From: CAUUJV01 sp963545565
GTDB taxonomy: Bacteria > Actinomycetota > Actinomycetes > Actinomycetales > Bifidobacteriaceae
NCBI GenBank assembly: GCA_963545565.1
Contig: CAUUJV010000003.1
Location: 121,880 to 185,879, forward strand
DNA length: 64,000 bases
Direction: 5' to 3'
Program-made: the position numbers and the translations under genes
Notes under the pieces: generated by a model
What the model was told of the DNA's origin: nothing
The model's database searches: none
The model's input: only the letters and a program-made list of their open reading frames with translations
Part shown: piece by piece, positions 8,597 through 17,812 of the stretch
Layout of the letters: the number at the start of each line of letters is the position of its first letter
Position numbering within the stretch: the first letter of the stretch is position 1

Positions 8597-11038
8597 ATGC
8601 GCTCGCGCACTCTCATTGACGGTTGGAAGTATCGTCATTTGACTAAGGAAGATCACGCTGCATCTACAGAACAGTGGCAGGAAATTACTATCCCGCACGA
8701 TGCCATGCTCTCTGAACCGCGCAGTGAGGGTGCGCTTGGTGGCGCAAACACAGGATGGTATGAGGGGCGAGACTACGAGTACGTCACCGAGATTTTTGGC
8801 TCGGCAGACCCTAGTGAAGCCTCAACCATCCTTGAGTGCGAAGGTATTTATCGCAATGCTGAAGTATGGCTCAACGGTGAGCATCTTCACACTCGCCCAT
8901 ACGGGTATACGAATTTTTATACAGATTTATCTCAGGCTTTACGCCGTGGAGAAACCAACGAATTACGCATCGTTGCTCGAAATAGTGAGCAGCCCAATAG
9001 TCGTTGGTATTCAGGAGCAGGAATTTACCGACCTGTGAACATATGGACGGGCTATGATGAGCACATCTGCCTGAACGGGGTTCGCATACGCACAATATCT
9101 CTTAAACCTGTCCGCATTGAGGTGCAGGTTCAGGCTACAGCAGCGGGGAGTGCGCAGATTCTCATTGACGGTGCTTCCTTGGCAACTCTTACAGTGAGTA
9201 ACGAGCCTGCAATTGTAACAATCGATTTACCTGAATCAACGACGTTGTGGACTCTTGAAGACCCAGCATTGCATACATGTACTGTGAAATATGCAAGTGT
9301 TGCAAACCCATCACATACGGATAGCGTTACAGAGAATTTTGGCGTGCGCACTATCCAATGGGGCGATGCGGGGCTTTTACTTAATGATGAGCGCGTTATT
9401 CTCAAAGGAGCATGCATTCACCACGATAATGGCGTGCTTGGTGCTTGCGCATACGCTGATGCAGAAGAGCGCAAGATTCGCATATTGCAGGAGAATGGCT
9501 ATAACGCCGTTCGTAGTGCTCACAATCCATGCTCGAAAGCTTTGCTGGATGCGTGCGACCGTTTAGGTATGCTCGTGATGGATGAATATATCGATCACTG
9601 GTATATTCATAAAACTCAGTATGACTATGTTGACTATTTCAACCAGTGGTGGCGTCAAGATCTTACCGATATGGTGGAGAAAGATTACAATCATCCAAGC
9701 GTTATCCTCTATTCCACAGGCAATGAGGTGAGTGAAACTGCGCAGAAAAAGGGCATTGAGCTGACTAAACAGATGACTGATTTTCTACACTCTCTTGACT
9801 CCAGTCGTCCAGTAACATGCGGAATAAATATTTTCTTCAATTTCCTCAGCTCTATTGGGATGGGCGTATATTCCGATGAAAAAGCGAAGAAAGAAGTCAA
9901 AAAAGAGGGAAAAACAAAGGCTGTTGGAAGTCAATTCTTTAATGACTCGGCAGGACTTTTGGGCGCAGATTTTATGAAACATGGGGCTCAGTTGCCGTTC
10001 TGTGATTGGAAAACTCGTGATGCTTTTGCTGCGATGGATATTGCCGGATACAACTACGGCATTTACAGGTATAAGCATGATTTGAAGGAATATCCTCATC
10101 GACTCATTTTGGGTAGTGAGACTTTCTGCAGTGATGCCTACAGATTCTTAGAAGAAGCTAAAGCAAATCCACGAATCATTGGTGATTTTGTGTGGGCTGG
10201 CATGGATTACTTGGGCGAAGTAGGTATTGGGGCGTGGGAATATGCGGATTATGCCCCTAAATTTGAGGGGCTCGGCTGGTCAACCGCAGGCTCTGGTCGC
10301 ATCAATCTCATCGGAACTCCACTAGGCGAGGCTTTCTACACTCGAGTTGCGCTCGAAAAGGAAGCGGGCCCATATATTGCAGTGTGCCCAGTAAATAATA
10401 CGGGGAAACGTCATTCGCCATCATCGTGGAAGATGTCAAATGCAATTCCAAGCTGGAGTTGGAACGGTTGCGATGGTAATAAAGCTAATGTGGAGGTTTA
10501 TGCTCGAGCTGCTGAAGTTGAGCTGCGCATCAACGGGAAGGCGGTCGGCCACAAAAAGCTCGTAAATGATTGCATAGCAAAGTTTTCGTGCACATATGAG
10601 CCAGGAATCATTGAAGCAATAAGCTATGATGCCAGTGGAAACGTCATCAATTCGACTTCAATGACAACGGCCTCTGACACGACTCAGCTCAGAGTCATTC
10701 CTGAACAAAACAGCGTAGAGTCTGGGCACCTTGCGTATGTGCGCTTGCGCTATACCGATGAAAACGGCGTTGTTAAGCCGCTAGAACGCTCCAAGATTAC
10801 GGTTTCAGTAACCGGCGGAAAACTGATCGGGCTTGGCTCTGCAGCTCCGTATTATCCAGAAAGTTATAGTGGCATTACAGCAGATACCTATTACGGAGAG
10901 GCGTTGGCTGTAATTAAAGCCGATAATCCTAGCTTAGCTAGCGAGCTTACTCCGGCTGGTGTCGTAGTGACTGCTTCAGATGCTAAGGGGCGTATCTCTA
11001 GCGCAAATATTACGTATGACGTGCCTGGGGTAGCATAG
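8597..11038 (+). CDS. Glycoside hydrolase family 2 (beta-galactosidase type)
   Basis: An 813-residue enzyme with the GH2 order: sugar-binding jelly roll (WQEITIPHDAML, GANTGWYEGRDY), immunoglobulin-like domain, TIM barrel, and C-terminal Ig-like/DUF4982-type domains. The acid/base is Glu377 in STGNEVSE and the nucleophile is Glu508 in ILGSETF. There is no signal peptide, so it is probably cytoplasmic and acts on imported sugars. The ATG at 8597 follows AAGGAGT. It ends the GH3-membrane protein-GH2 operon. The exact activity (beta-galactosidase or another GH2 specificity) cannot be fixed from sequence. Confidence 0.92.
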   Translation: MRSRTLIDGWKYRHLTKEDHAASTEQWQEITIPHDAMLSEPRSEGALGGANTGWYEGRDYEYVTEIFGSADPSEASTILECEGIYRNAEVWLNGEHLHTRPYGYTNFYTDLSQALRRGETNELRIVARNSEQPNSRWYSGAGIYRPVNIWTGYDEHICLNGVRIRTISLKPVRIEVQVQATAAGSAQILIDGASLATLTVSNEPAIVTIDLPESTTLWTLEDPALHTCTVKYASVANPSHTDSVTENFGVRTIQWGDAGLLLNDERVILKGACIHHDNGVLGACAYADAEERKIRILQENGYNAVRSAHNPCSKALLDACDRLGMLVMDEYIDHWYIHKTQYDYVDYFNQWWRQDLTDMVEKDYNHPSVILYSTGNEVSETAQKKGIELTKQMTDFLHSLDSSRPVTCGINIFFNFLSSIGMGVYSDEKAKKEVKKEGKTKAVGSQFFNDSAGLLGADFMKHGAQLPFCDWKTRDAFAAMDIAGYNYGIYRYKHDLKEYPHRLILGSETFCSDAYRFLEEAKANPRIIGDFVWAGMDYLGEVGIGAWEYADYAPKFEGLGWSTAGSGRINLIGTPLGEAFYTRVALEKEAGPYIAVCPVNNTGKRHSPSSWKMSNAIPSWSWNGCDGNKANVEVYARAAEVELRINGKAVGHKKLVNDCIAKFSCTYEPGIIEAISYDASGNVINSTSMTTASDTTQLRVIPEQNSVESGHLAYVRLRYTDENGVVKPLERSKITVSVTGGKLIGLGSAAPYYPESYSGITADTYYGEALAVIKADNPSLASELTPAGVVVTASDAKGRISSANITYDVPGVA

Positions 11039-11074
11039 GAGGAAGAATAATACCGGCACGGATACAGGGAGTCG

Positions 11075-12181
11075 ATGGTGTCTACAGTTCCTTTTTATGA
11101 CGTTACGAAGTCATATGAAGATAATTATGAGCAAGGTCCATTCGGAGATTTTGCGCAGGCAAATATGGCTCCCGTGAAGGTGAAAGACCCTGAACCTCGT
11201 GAAAAATTCCTCGGGCTGCCGGTTAATCTTCCTTTTGGGATTCCTGCTGGTCCTTTGTTGAACTCTCATTTTACAGATGCCGCATTCCGCATGGGCTTTG
11301 ATATTAATGTCTATAAGACTGTGCGGTCAACTGCTTGGCCGTGTAATCCGTTTCCTAACGTATTGGCAGTGCATCCTCGTAATGAGAATAAGAGTTTGAC
11401 TCCGGGTGATTCTGAGTGCGATGAGGGCGTCCTTGCGGATACTCGCTACGAATCTCCTATCTCGATTTCTAATTCCTTTGGCGTGCCTTCTCAAGATCCT
11501 GACGTGTGGCAACCCGATATGGCTAAAGCAGTTGAGCATGCTGGCATTGGGCAAATCTTGGTCGGGAGCTTCCAAGGAAGTCGCCGCAAAGGCATGGATC
11601 GTAAAGCTTATATTGCAGATCATGTGGCAACAGCACGTCTTGTGAAAGAAACTGGCGCAAAAGTCATTGAGATGAATACGAGTTGTCCTAATGAGGGTCA
11701 CAATCGTCTGCTCTGCCACGACTCTGAACTTGTGAGTGAGATTTGCGAGGCGGTGAAAAACGAAATTGGAGATACTCCGCTTATCTTTAAGCTTGCATAC
11801 TTGCCCGAGGAGAGCGATGTTCACACCATGGTGGAGCTGACTGCTGCGCGCGGAACTGTTCAAGCATTTGCAACAATCAACACTGTGTCTGCTAAGTTAG
11901 TGGATTCTCAGGGTAATCAAGCATTGCCAGGTGAAGGGCGAGATCGTAGTGGTGTGTGCGGAGCTGCAATTAAACCAGCCGGTCTTGCAATGGTAAATCG
12001 CATGAGTACGGTTCGTGCTCGTATGCAGGTTCCTTTTGAAATCATTGGAATCGGTGGAGTTACTGCAGTAGGTGACTATGCAGAATACGTGCAGGCAGGA
12101 GCTAATTCAGTGATGAGTGCAACTGGTGCAATGTGGGACGCACAACTTGCCCAAAAAATTAAGGAAGAAACTTCGCTGTGA
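11075..12181 (+). CDS. Dihydroorotate dehydrogenase-family flavoprotein
   Basis: The 368 residues form an FMN-binding TIM barrel of the dihydroorotate/dihydropyrimidine dehydrogenase superfamily. Seen are VNLPFGIPAGPLLNS at the N terminus, VIEMNTSCPNEG, FKLAYLPEE, INTVSAK, and the C-terminal phosphate-binding IIGIGGVTAVGDYAEYVQAGA. In pyrimidine synthesis such enzymes oxidise dihydroorotate to orotate. The gene stands alone between the glycosidase operon and murA with no pyr genes beside it, so pyrD itself is likely but not proven. Confidence 0.78.
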   Translation: MVSTVPFYDVTKSYEDNYEQGPFGDFAQANMAPVKVKDPEPREKFLGLPVNLPFGIPAGPLLNSHFTDAAFRMGFDINVYKTVRSTAWPCNPFPNVLAVHPRNENKSLTPGDSECDEGVLADTRYESPISISNSFGVPSQDPDVWQPDMAKAVEHAGIGQILVGSFQGSRRKGMDRKAYIADHVATARLVKETGAKVIEMNTSCPNEGHNRLLCHDSELVSEICEAVKNEIGDTPLIFKLAYLPEESDVHTMVELTAARGTVQAFATINTVSAKLVDSQGNQALPGEGRDRSGVCGAAIKPAGLAMVNRMSTVRARMQVPFEIIGIGGVTAVGDYAEYVQAGANSVMSATGAMWDAQLAQKIKEETSL

Positions 12182-12270
12182 GCTTGCAATATATGCCATG
12201 AGCATTACTTCACTAAGTCGCTACACATGGCATGGCAAACTAGATGTATTGAGACTTAAAGGAGCTAACT

Positions 12271-13602
12271 GTGAGTGCAGTCAAACCTGAAGAAGACGTT
12301 CTTTACGTAACCGGCGGCAAGCCATTAAAGGGCGAAATTAAAGTTCGTGGCGCCAAGAATTTTGTCAGTAAGGCTATGGTTGCTGCATTGCTTGCTCCGG
12401 GAACATCAGTTTTGAAGAATGTTCCAGAAATTCGAGATGTTCAAGTTGTATCAGATTTGCTGCGTCTGCACAGCGTTGACGTTAACGTTGATGGTGATTC
12501 GGGTGTGGTCACTATTGATGCAACACATGTAGATATGCCTGCTGTGTCTGATGTTGAATTGCTTGCCGGTTCTTCTCGTATTCCGATTTTGTTCTCTGGC
12601 CCATTGCTGCACCGTTTAGGCGAGGCATTTATTCCTACTTTGGGTGGCTGCCGCATTGGAGACCGGCCAATTGACTTCCATTTGGACACTCTGCGTAAGC
12701 TCGGTGCAACTGTTGATAAAGAGCATCAGGATGGTATTCATATCACAGCTCCAGACGGCTTGCATGGTGCAAAGATTCATCTTCCATACCCGTCTGTAGG
12801 TGCCACCGAGCAGACTTTGCTTGCAGCTGTGCTCGCGAAGGGGAAAACTGAGTTAACCGGTGCTGCAACAGAGCCTGAAATCATGGATCTTGTGGCAGTA
12901 CTTCAGAAAATGGGTGCAATTATTTCTGTTGATGTTGATCGCACTTTCCGCATTGAAGGTGTGGAGGAACTCAAGGGATACACCCATACTTCGCTGACTG
13001 ACCGTATTGAGGCTGCTTCGTGGGCATCTGCCGCTCTGGCAACTAAAGGCGATATTTTTGTTAAAGGCGCTACGCAGCCTGAAATGATGACCTTCCTGAA
13101 TGTTTATCGCAAGATTGGCGGTGAATTTGAAGTAAGCGATAAAGGTATTCGCTTCTGGCATCCGGGTGGAGACTTGCATGCAGTTGCGCTTGAAACCGAT
13201 GTGCACCCAGGATTTATGACCGATTGGCAGCAGCCTCTCGTCGTTGCTTTAACTCAGGCAAAAGGCTTGAGTATTGTGCACGAAACTGTGTATGAGAATC
13301 GTTTCGGCTTCACTAAGCCGCTGGTAGAGATGGGTGCAACTATTCAGCTGTATCGTGAATGCCTCGGTTCTTTGCCTTGCCGCTTTGAGCAGCATAATTT
13401 TGAGCATTCAGCAGTTATTTTTGGGCCAACTCCTTTGACGGGCCGCGATATTGATGTTCCAGATTTGCGCGGTGGATTTAGTCATCTTATTGCAGCATTA
13501 GCAGCTGAGGGCGAATCTGCAGTTCATGGAATTTCCTTGATAGACCGTGGCTATGCTGATTTTCGTGGAAAATTGGAAGCTCTCGGAGCTCAAATCCGCT
13601 AG
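12271..13602 (+). CDS. murA: UDP-N-acetylglucosamine 1-carboxyvinyltransferase
   Basis: It catalyses the first committed step of peptidoglycan synthesis, adding enolpyruvate from PEP to UDP-GlcNAc. The 443 residues show the inside-out repeat fold, KVRGAKNFVSKAMVAALL near the N terminus, and the catalytic loop GGCRIGDRPIDFHL with Cys127, the residue alkylated by fosfomycin in sensitive enzymes. A Cys here predicts a fosfomycin-sensitive type. The start is GTG at 12271 with AAGGAGC upstream. It is followed by plsC, gpsA and ddl on the same strand, a conserved actinobacterial envelope cluster. Confidence 0.96.
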   Translation: MSAVKPEEDVLYVTGGKPLKGEIKVRGAKNFVSKAMVAALLAPGTSVLKNVPEIRDVQVVSDLLRLHSVDVNVDGDSGVVTIDATHVDMPAVSDVELLAGSSRIPILFSGPLLHRLGEAFIPTLGGCRIGDRPIDFHLDTLRKLGATVDKEHQDGIHITAPDGLHGAKIHLPYPSVGATEQTLLAAVLAKGKTELTGAATEPEIMDLVAVLQKMGAIISVDVDRTFRIEGVEELKGYTHTSLTDRIEAASWASAALATKGDIFVKGATQPEMMTFLNVYRKIGGEFEVSDKGIRFWHPGGDLHAVALETDVHPGFMTDWQQPLVVALTQAKGLSIVHETVYENRFGFTKPLVEMGATIQLYRECLGSLPCRFEQHNFEHSAVIFGPTPLTGRDIDVPDLRGGFSHLIAALAAEGESAVHGISLIDRGYADFRGKLEALGAQIR

Positions 13603-13631
13603 TTTTCCGCACCAGACGGCACAATAGAGGC

Positions 13632-14534
13632 ATGGTATCTCCAGGAAAACCGTCACCAGGTAAGTCTGTTCCTGCGCTCTCTGATGCCCAAGTGCAAAAA
13701 CTTGGGCGTGTGCATGAGCTTGTTAATCCATTGCACCCCCTGCCAACAGGGCCCCGCAAAGTGAATTATGCCGAAATTGAGGCACAAAATCCGAAGGCCA
13801 CCCAGTGGCTTCTCGACGCTGTGGCGGCAGTTGCTCGAATGCGCATGAAGGCATACAGCTGGGGATTAGAAAAACTTCCTGAAACCGGCCCGTATATCAG
13901 CGCAAATACGCATGTAACACAGTTTGATGTGTTTGTGCCTATGGTTGGCATGTTCTATCAGGGTCGCCGCCCTAGGTATATGGCGAAGGCAGAAATGGCA
14001 AAGTGGCCGTTCATTGGATGGGCTTTACAACAAGTTGGCATGCAGCCAGTTTCACGCCGTAAGGGTCAAGCACGTGCTATTGAAGAAGAATCGATTAATA
14101 TCCTTACGTCAGGCCGCCCGCTCTCCGTGTGGCCTGAAGGTACTTTGACTCGCGATCCACAAAAATGGCCTATGTCTTTGAAACCTGGAACTGCGTTTAT
14201 TGCTCTCGAAGCGTCTCGCAGACTCGGCAAAGAGATTCCGCTGTATATCACTGCAACATGGGGAGCAGCTGGAATCAATCACTTTTGGACATGGCCACGT
14301 AAGAATGTCGTGATGGCATTCGATGGTCCGCTGAGCTACGCTGATCTGCTTAAAAATGTGGATTCTTGGGGGGATGAGCCTCCAAAAGAACTCGCTGCTG
14401 AGCTTACCGAGCGCATAGTGTCCCGTATGGAAAAACTTGAGTCTGAAATTCGAGGAGAAAAACTTCCAGAAGGTCGCTGGGATTACCGATCTATGTCGCG
14501 AGTTGAACGAGCTAGCATCAGTCAAACCAAATGA
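13632..14534 (+). CDS. plsC: 1-acyl-sn-glycerol-3-phosphate acyltransferase-type enzyme
   Basis: A 300-residue acyltransferase of the PlsC/LPLAT family, expected to make phosphatidic acid at the membrane. The catalytic HX4D motif is His94-Asp99 in THVTQFD. Block III is VWPEGTLTRDP. The first ~55 residues are a Pro-rich extension (PGKPSPGKSVPALS) not required by the family. It lies 29 bp after murA and about 108 bp before gpsA, which supplies glycerol-3-phosphate, so the neighbourhood agrees with phospholipid synthesis. Confidence 0.9.
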   Translation: MVSPGKPSPGKSVPALSDAQVQKLGRVHELVNPLHPLPTGPRKVNYAEIEAQNPKATQWLLDAVAAVARMRMKAYSWGLEKLPETGPYISANTHVTQFDVFVPMVGMFYQGRRPRYMAKAEMAKWPFIGWALQQVGMQPVSRRKGQARAIEEESINILTSGRPLSVWPEGTLTRDPQKWPMSLKPGTAFIALEASRRLGKEIPLYITATWGAAGINHFWTWPRKNVVMAFDGPLSYADLLKNVDSWGDEPPKELAAELTERIVSRMEKLESEIRGEKLPEGRWDYRSMSRVERASISQTK

Positions 14535-14642
14535 ACCAATCAAAACCCAGCAAGTTACGCTCAATGCGCGGGTGTCGCAACCTAAGCACGACTAATGTGG
14601 AGAAAGTGCGTGATTAACGCTTGCACCAACGAAAGGAAACGT

Positions 14643-15641
14643 ATGACTTCGATTACCGTTCTAGGCGCAGGGGCCTGGGGGACAGCTTTCGGCCAGGTGC
14701 TTGCAGATGCCGGCAATCGCGTAACGATGTGGGCTATCGAGTCGCAGATTGTGGACGCAATCAATAGTGAGCATCGAAATCCTGTACGTCTCCCAATCGT
14801 TGAAAAACTTCCAGACGCTATGATTGCAACCGGTGATAGAGCAGAGGCTGTGCTTGATGCAGAAATCGTAGTTGTGGCTATTGCTGCCCAGCATGCGCGT
14901 GGAGCTCTTGAAGAATTTCGTAGCTTAATTCCTAGTAATGCTATTGTTGTGTCGCTTATGAAGGGCATTGAGCGCAACACAGGTAAGCGCATGGATGAAG
15001 TCGTATGTGAAGCTTTGGATTTACCAGCTGAACGTTTCGCGGCTCTTTCCGGCCCCAACCTGAGTAAGGAGGTTGCTTTGCGTCAGCCAGCTGCTGCGGT
15101 GGTTGCTTCCACAAATCACGATGCCGCAGTCCTCGTAGCTCAAGCAGCTCACACCAATTATTTCAAAGTATTTATTTCATCAGATGTTGTGGGCATTGAA
15201 CTGTGCGGGTCATTGAAGAATGTTGTAGCACTCGCTGTTGGTATGGTGCGCGGTGCAGGATACGGCGAGAACACTGCTGCCATGATTGAAACTCGTGGCC
15301 TTGCAGAGCTCACAGCATTAGGTGCTGCAGAAGGCGCAGACCCTCATACATTTAGTGGCCTTGCAGGCGTGGGCGATTTAATTGCCACATGTGGCTCGCC
15401 ATTGAGCCGTAACTACACATTCGGTGCAAACCTCGGCAAAGGCATGAGCGTTGAAGAAGCGACGGCAGCGAGCAATGGTGTAGCTGAAGGCGTTCCAACA
15501 ACCTCTGCCGTTGTGGAATTGGGGCGTAAGAATAATGTTGCCACTCCACTCGCTGCGGCTATGAAGCATGTTTTAGACAATGGGATTTCCTGCCAACAGA
15601 TGCTTTCTGAGCTATTTGGCGACGAAATTGGTGAAGAGTAA
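14643..15641 (+). CDS. gpsA: Glycerol-3-phosphate dehydrogenase [NAD(P)+]
   Basis: It reduces dihydroxyacetone phosphate to glycerol-3-phosphate for phospholipid synthesis. The 332-residue protein starts with the Rossmann motif VLGAGAWGTAFGQ. It also shows SGPNLSKEVA, ELCGSLKNVVALA with the catalytic Lys, and the FSGLAGVGDLIATC signature. The ATG at 14643 follows AAAGGAAA. An in-frame ATG 48 bp earlier would add 16 unrelated residues and lacks a ribosome site, so it was not used. Confidence 0.96.
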   Translation: MTSITVLGAGAWGTAFGQVLADAGNRVTMWAIESQIVDAINSEHRNPVRLPIVEKLPDAMIATGDRAEAVLDAEIVVVAIAAQHARGALEEFRSLIPSNAIVVSLMKGIERNTGKRMDEVVCEALDLPAERFAALSGPNLSKEVALRQPAAAVVASTNHDAAVLVAQAAHTNYFKVFISSDVVGIELCGSLKNVVALAVGMVRGAGYGENTAAMIETRGLAELTALGAAEGADPHTFSGLAGVGDLIATCGSPLSRNYTFGANLGKGMSVEEATAASNGVAEGVPTTSAVVELGRKNNVATPLAAAMKHVLDNGISCQQMLSELFGDEIGEE

Positions 15642-15699
15642 TCAACGAAGATATTAAATAAATTTTAGAGCAGAACGTAAGTTAATTTCAGGTATAACA

Positions 15700-16863
15700 A
15701 TGAGCACAGCAATGAGTGAAACAGCAAAAAAACGTATTGTAGTTCTTTACGGTGGACGAGCGGACGAGCATCCAATCTCATGCATCTCCACTTCTGATGT
15801 GCTCAATGCCATCGATGAGAGTAAATTTGATGTGCTTCCTGTCGGCATTACTCGCGATGGTGAATGGATTGTTGACGGCACAGATCCTCGCACATTTACG
15901 CTCAATGGTAGCGAGATGCCTAATGTTGATTTTATTGATGGCGCTCGCAAAGTTCTTCTTGACGTTTCACAAGGCACAGAGGGATTCTGTGCTCTCAATG
16001 CCGATGGAACCGTAGAGTCCCTTGGGCACGTAGATGCGGTGTTCCCGGTTCTCCATGGGCCTTTTGGCGAGGACGGCACTGTTCAGGGCTTACTCGAAAT
16101 GATGAATATTCCTTATGTGGGCTGTGGCGTGTTTGCTTCATCTGCGTGCATGGATAAGCACTTTACGAAGGTGCTATTGGTCAGCGCTGGAATTCCCGTT
16201 TCTCCAGGTTTTACTCTCGATATGCGCGATGAGATTGAAACGGACAGCTTTGAACAGAAGGCTCATGAAGTCGCGAAACGTATTATTACAGAAGGTATTA
16301 CGTACCCGGTGTTTGTAAAGCCTTCTCGTGCAGGTTCCAGTTTCGGGGTAGTGAAGGTGGAAGCAGCCGTAGATGAAACTGCTCAAATCAACACTTTAGC
16401 ATCTGCTCTGCGTGAAGCGTCTGAACATGATTGGCGTGTGCTTGTGGAACAAGGAATTGATGCTCGCGAAATCGAGTGCGCAGTTCTGGCTCCTAAAGCA
16501 GGCGAGAAACCTTGTACTTCATGGCCTGGTGAGATTGTGCTCGATACTCCAGATGATTCTGAATTCTACGATTTTGAAAGTAAATACGTTGATTCTCAAG
16601 CCTCGCACGTTGAGGTGCCAGCAAATCTTCCTGAAGAAACATTAAGAAAGGTTCAAGAAGTAGCCGCCAAGGCATTTGCTGCAGTAGATGGTGCAGGATT
16701 GAGCCGTGTGGATACCTTTGTTACCCCAGAAGGCGAAATCATCGTTAACGAGATTAACACCATGCCAGGGTTCACTCCAATTTCCATGTACTCCAAGGCG
16801 TGGGAAGCCACGGGAGTGAGCTACCAGCAGCTTCTTACCGAGCTTATTGAAGGTGTGCTGTAG
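15700..16863 (+). CDS. ddl: D-alanine--D-alanine ligase
   Basis: It joins two D-alanines for the peptidoglycan stem peptide, using ATP. The 387-residue ATP-grasp protein contains VLYGGRADEHPISCIS, HGPFGEDGTVQGLLE, YPVFVKPSRAGSSFGV, and the closing metal-binding EINTMPGFTPISMYSKAWE. The ATG at 15700 has no clear Shine-Dalgarno; a second ATG at 15712 is also possible. The 3' end overlaps the convergent mscS-type gene by 20 bp, so no space remains for a conventional terminator between them. Confidence 0.95.
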   Translation: MSTAMSETAKKRIVVLYGGRADEHPISCISTSDVLNAIDESKFDVLPVGITRDGEWIVDGTDPRTFTLNGSEMPNVDFIDGARKVLLDVSQGTEGFCALNADGTVESLGHVDAVFPVLHGPFGEDGTVQGLLEMMNIPYVGCGVFASSACMDKHFTKVLLVSAGIPVSPGFTLDMRDEIETDSFEQKAHEVAKRIITEGITYPVFVKPSRAGSSFGVVKVEAAVDETAQINTLASALREASEHDWRVLVEQGIDAREIECAVLAPKAGEKPCTSWPGEIVLDTPDDSEFYDFESKYVDSQASHVEVPANLPEETLRKVQEVAAKAFAAVDGAGLSRVDTFVTPEGEIIVNEINTMPGFTPISMYSKAWEATGVSYQQLLTELIEGVL

Positions 16864-17698
16864 AGGGCGCTGTACTTCCTGCAGCATCTTGTACCAAGAA
16901 GTCACATCCTGCAAGAGCTCGTGTTGCCTTGTCTGCAACAGTAGAGAGCTGAACGCCTTCTGCCGCAAAGAGTAGAACATCACCTTCAACTCCGTATGCA
17001 GTAAAACCACTGAAACGAACGAGTGGCTGTGTTTCTGTGGGCATAAAACCTTGTGCTGCTTGCGCAATTGCAGTGAGTATTTGCTGCTCTACGTAATCTA
17101 AATCTGCATTTCCTCGTGTTACAAAGTGAACTTTAACGAGCGCTGAATTGTTATAAGGAAGTTTTTCGAGAGCCACGGTGTTGAGCGCAGAGTTTGGAAT
17201 CCACAGTTCATTGCCACCGCGCTCTTTTACAATCGTGTGACGCCATGTGAGGTCTTGGACTACGCCGGTGGATCCAGAAACTGTAACAATATCACCGGGC
17301 TGCACAACTTTTCCAGCCATCAATCCAAACCCGCCAATAACGTTAGAAATCGTATCTTGCATGCCAAGTGAGATAGCTAAGCCACCGATTCCAAGAGCTG
17401 TTACTAGAGTCGTTGGATCAATCCCAAAAACTGGTTTCATCACCAACATCAATGCTACAAACCAAATCAAAACTTTTGCAATATTAACGAATATTGAAGC
17501 GCTTGGAATATTTGATTTATCGAGGGCTGCGTAAAGAGCGCTGCTGGCCACCTTTACAGTTATATATGCAATAATCAGCACAACGATAAAGAATCCAATG
17601 CGGCTTGCATTGTTTTGAAGCCACGTTAATAAATCGCTAATGCTGTGCACGTGTTTAATGCTGCTACCGGTTGAGAGTTTGCTTGCTGCGAAAGTCAT
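16844..17698 (-). CDS. MscS-family mechanosensitive ion channel
   Basis: A 284-residue small-conductance mechanosensitive channel that releases solutes on osmotic downshift. There are about three N-terminal membrane segments, ending in a glycine/alanine-rich pore helix (TALGIGGLAISLGMQDTISN). The beta domain follows, with KVVQPGDIVTVSGSTGVV and IPNSALNT, then the alpha/beta cytoplasmic domain. It reads toward ddl and overlaps its last 20 bp. Confidence 0.9.
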   Translation of the reverse strand: MTFAASKLSTGSSIKHVHSISDLLTWLQNNASRIGFFIVVLIIAYITVKVASSALYAALDKSNIPSASIFVNIAKVLIWFVALMLVMKPVFGIDPTTLVTALGIGGLAISLGMQDTISNVIGGFGLMAGKVVQPGDIVTVSGSTGVVQDLTWRHTIVKERGGNELWIPNSALNTVALEKLPYNNSALVKVHFVTRGNADLDYVEQQILTAIAQAAQGFMPTETQPLVRFSGFTAYGVEGDVLLFAAEGVQLSTVADKATRALAGCDFLVQDAAGSTAPSTAHLQ

Positions 17699-17812
17699 AT
17701 ATTATGTGTACCACGGCATCGTGAATTAAATCTGAAAGTGAAATGTGCATAAATACGCGTGCCGTATTGAAGCTATGTTCTGTTTGCCGGTAATTCGCCG
17801 TAGACTTGCACC

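Noticed and set aside
12194..12232. Inverted repeat TGCCATG/CATGGCA between the dihydroorotate dehydrogenase-family gene and murA
   Set aside because: The loop is about 25 bases and no T-run follows, so it was not called a terminator.
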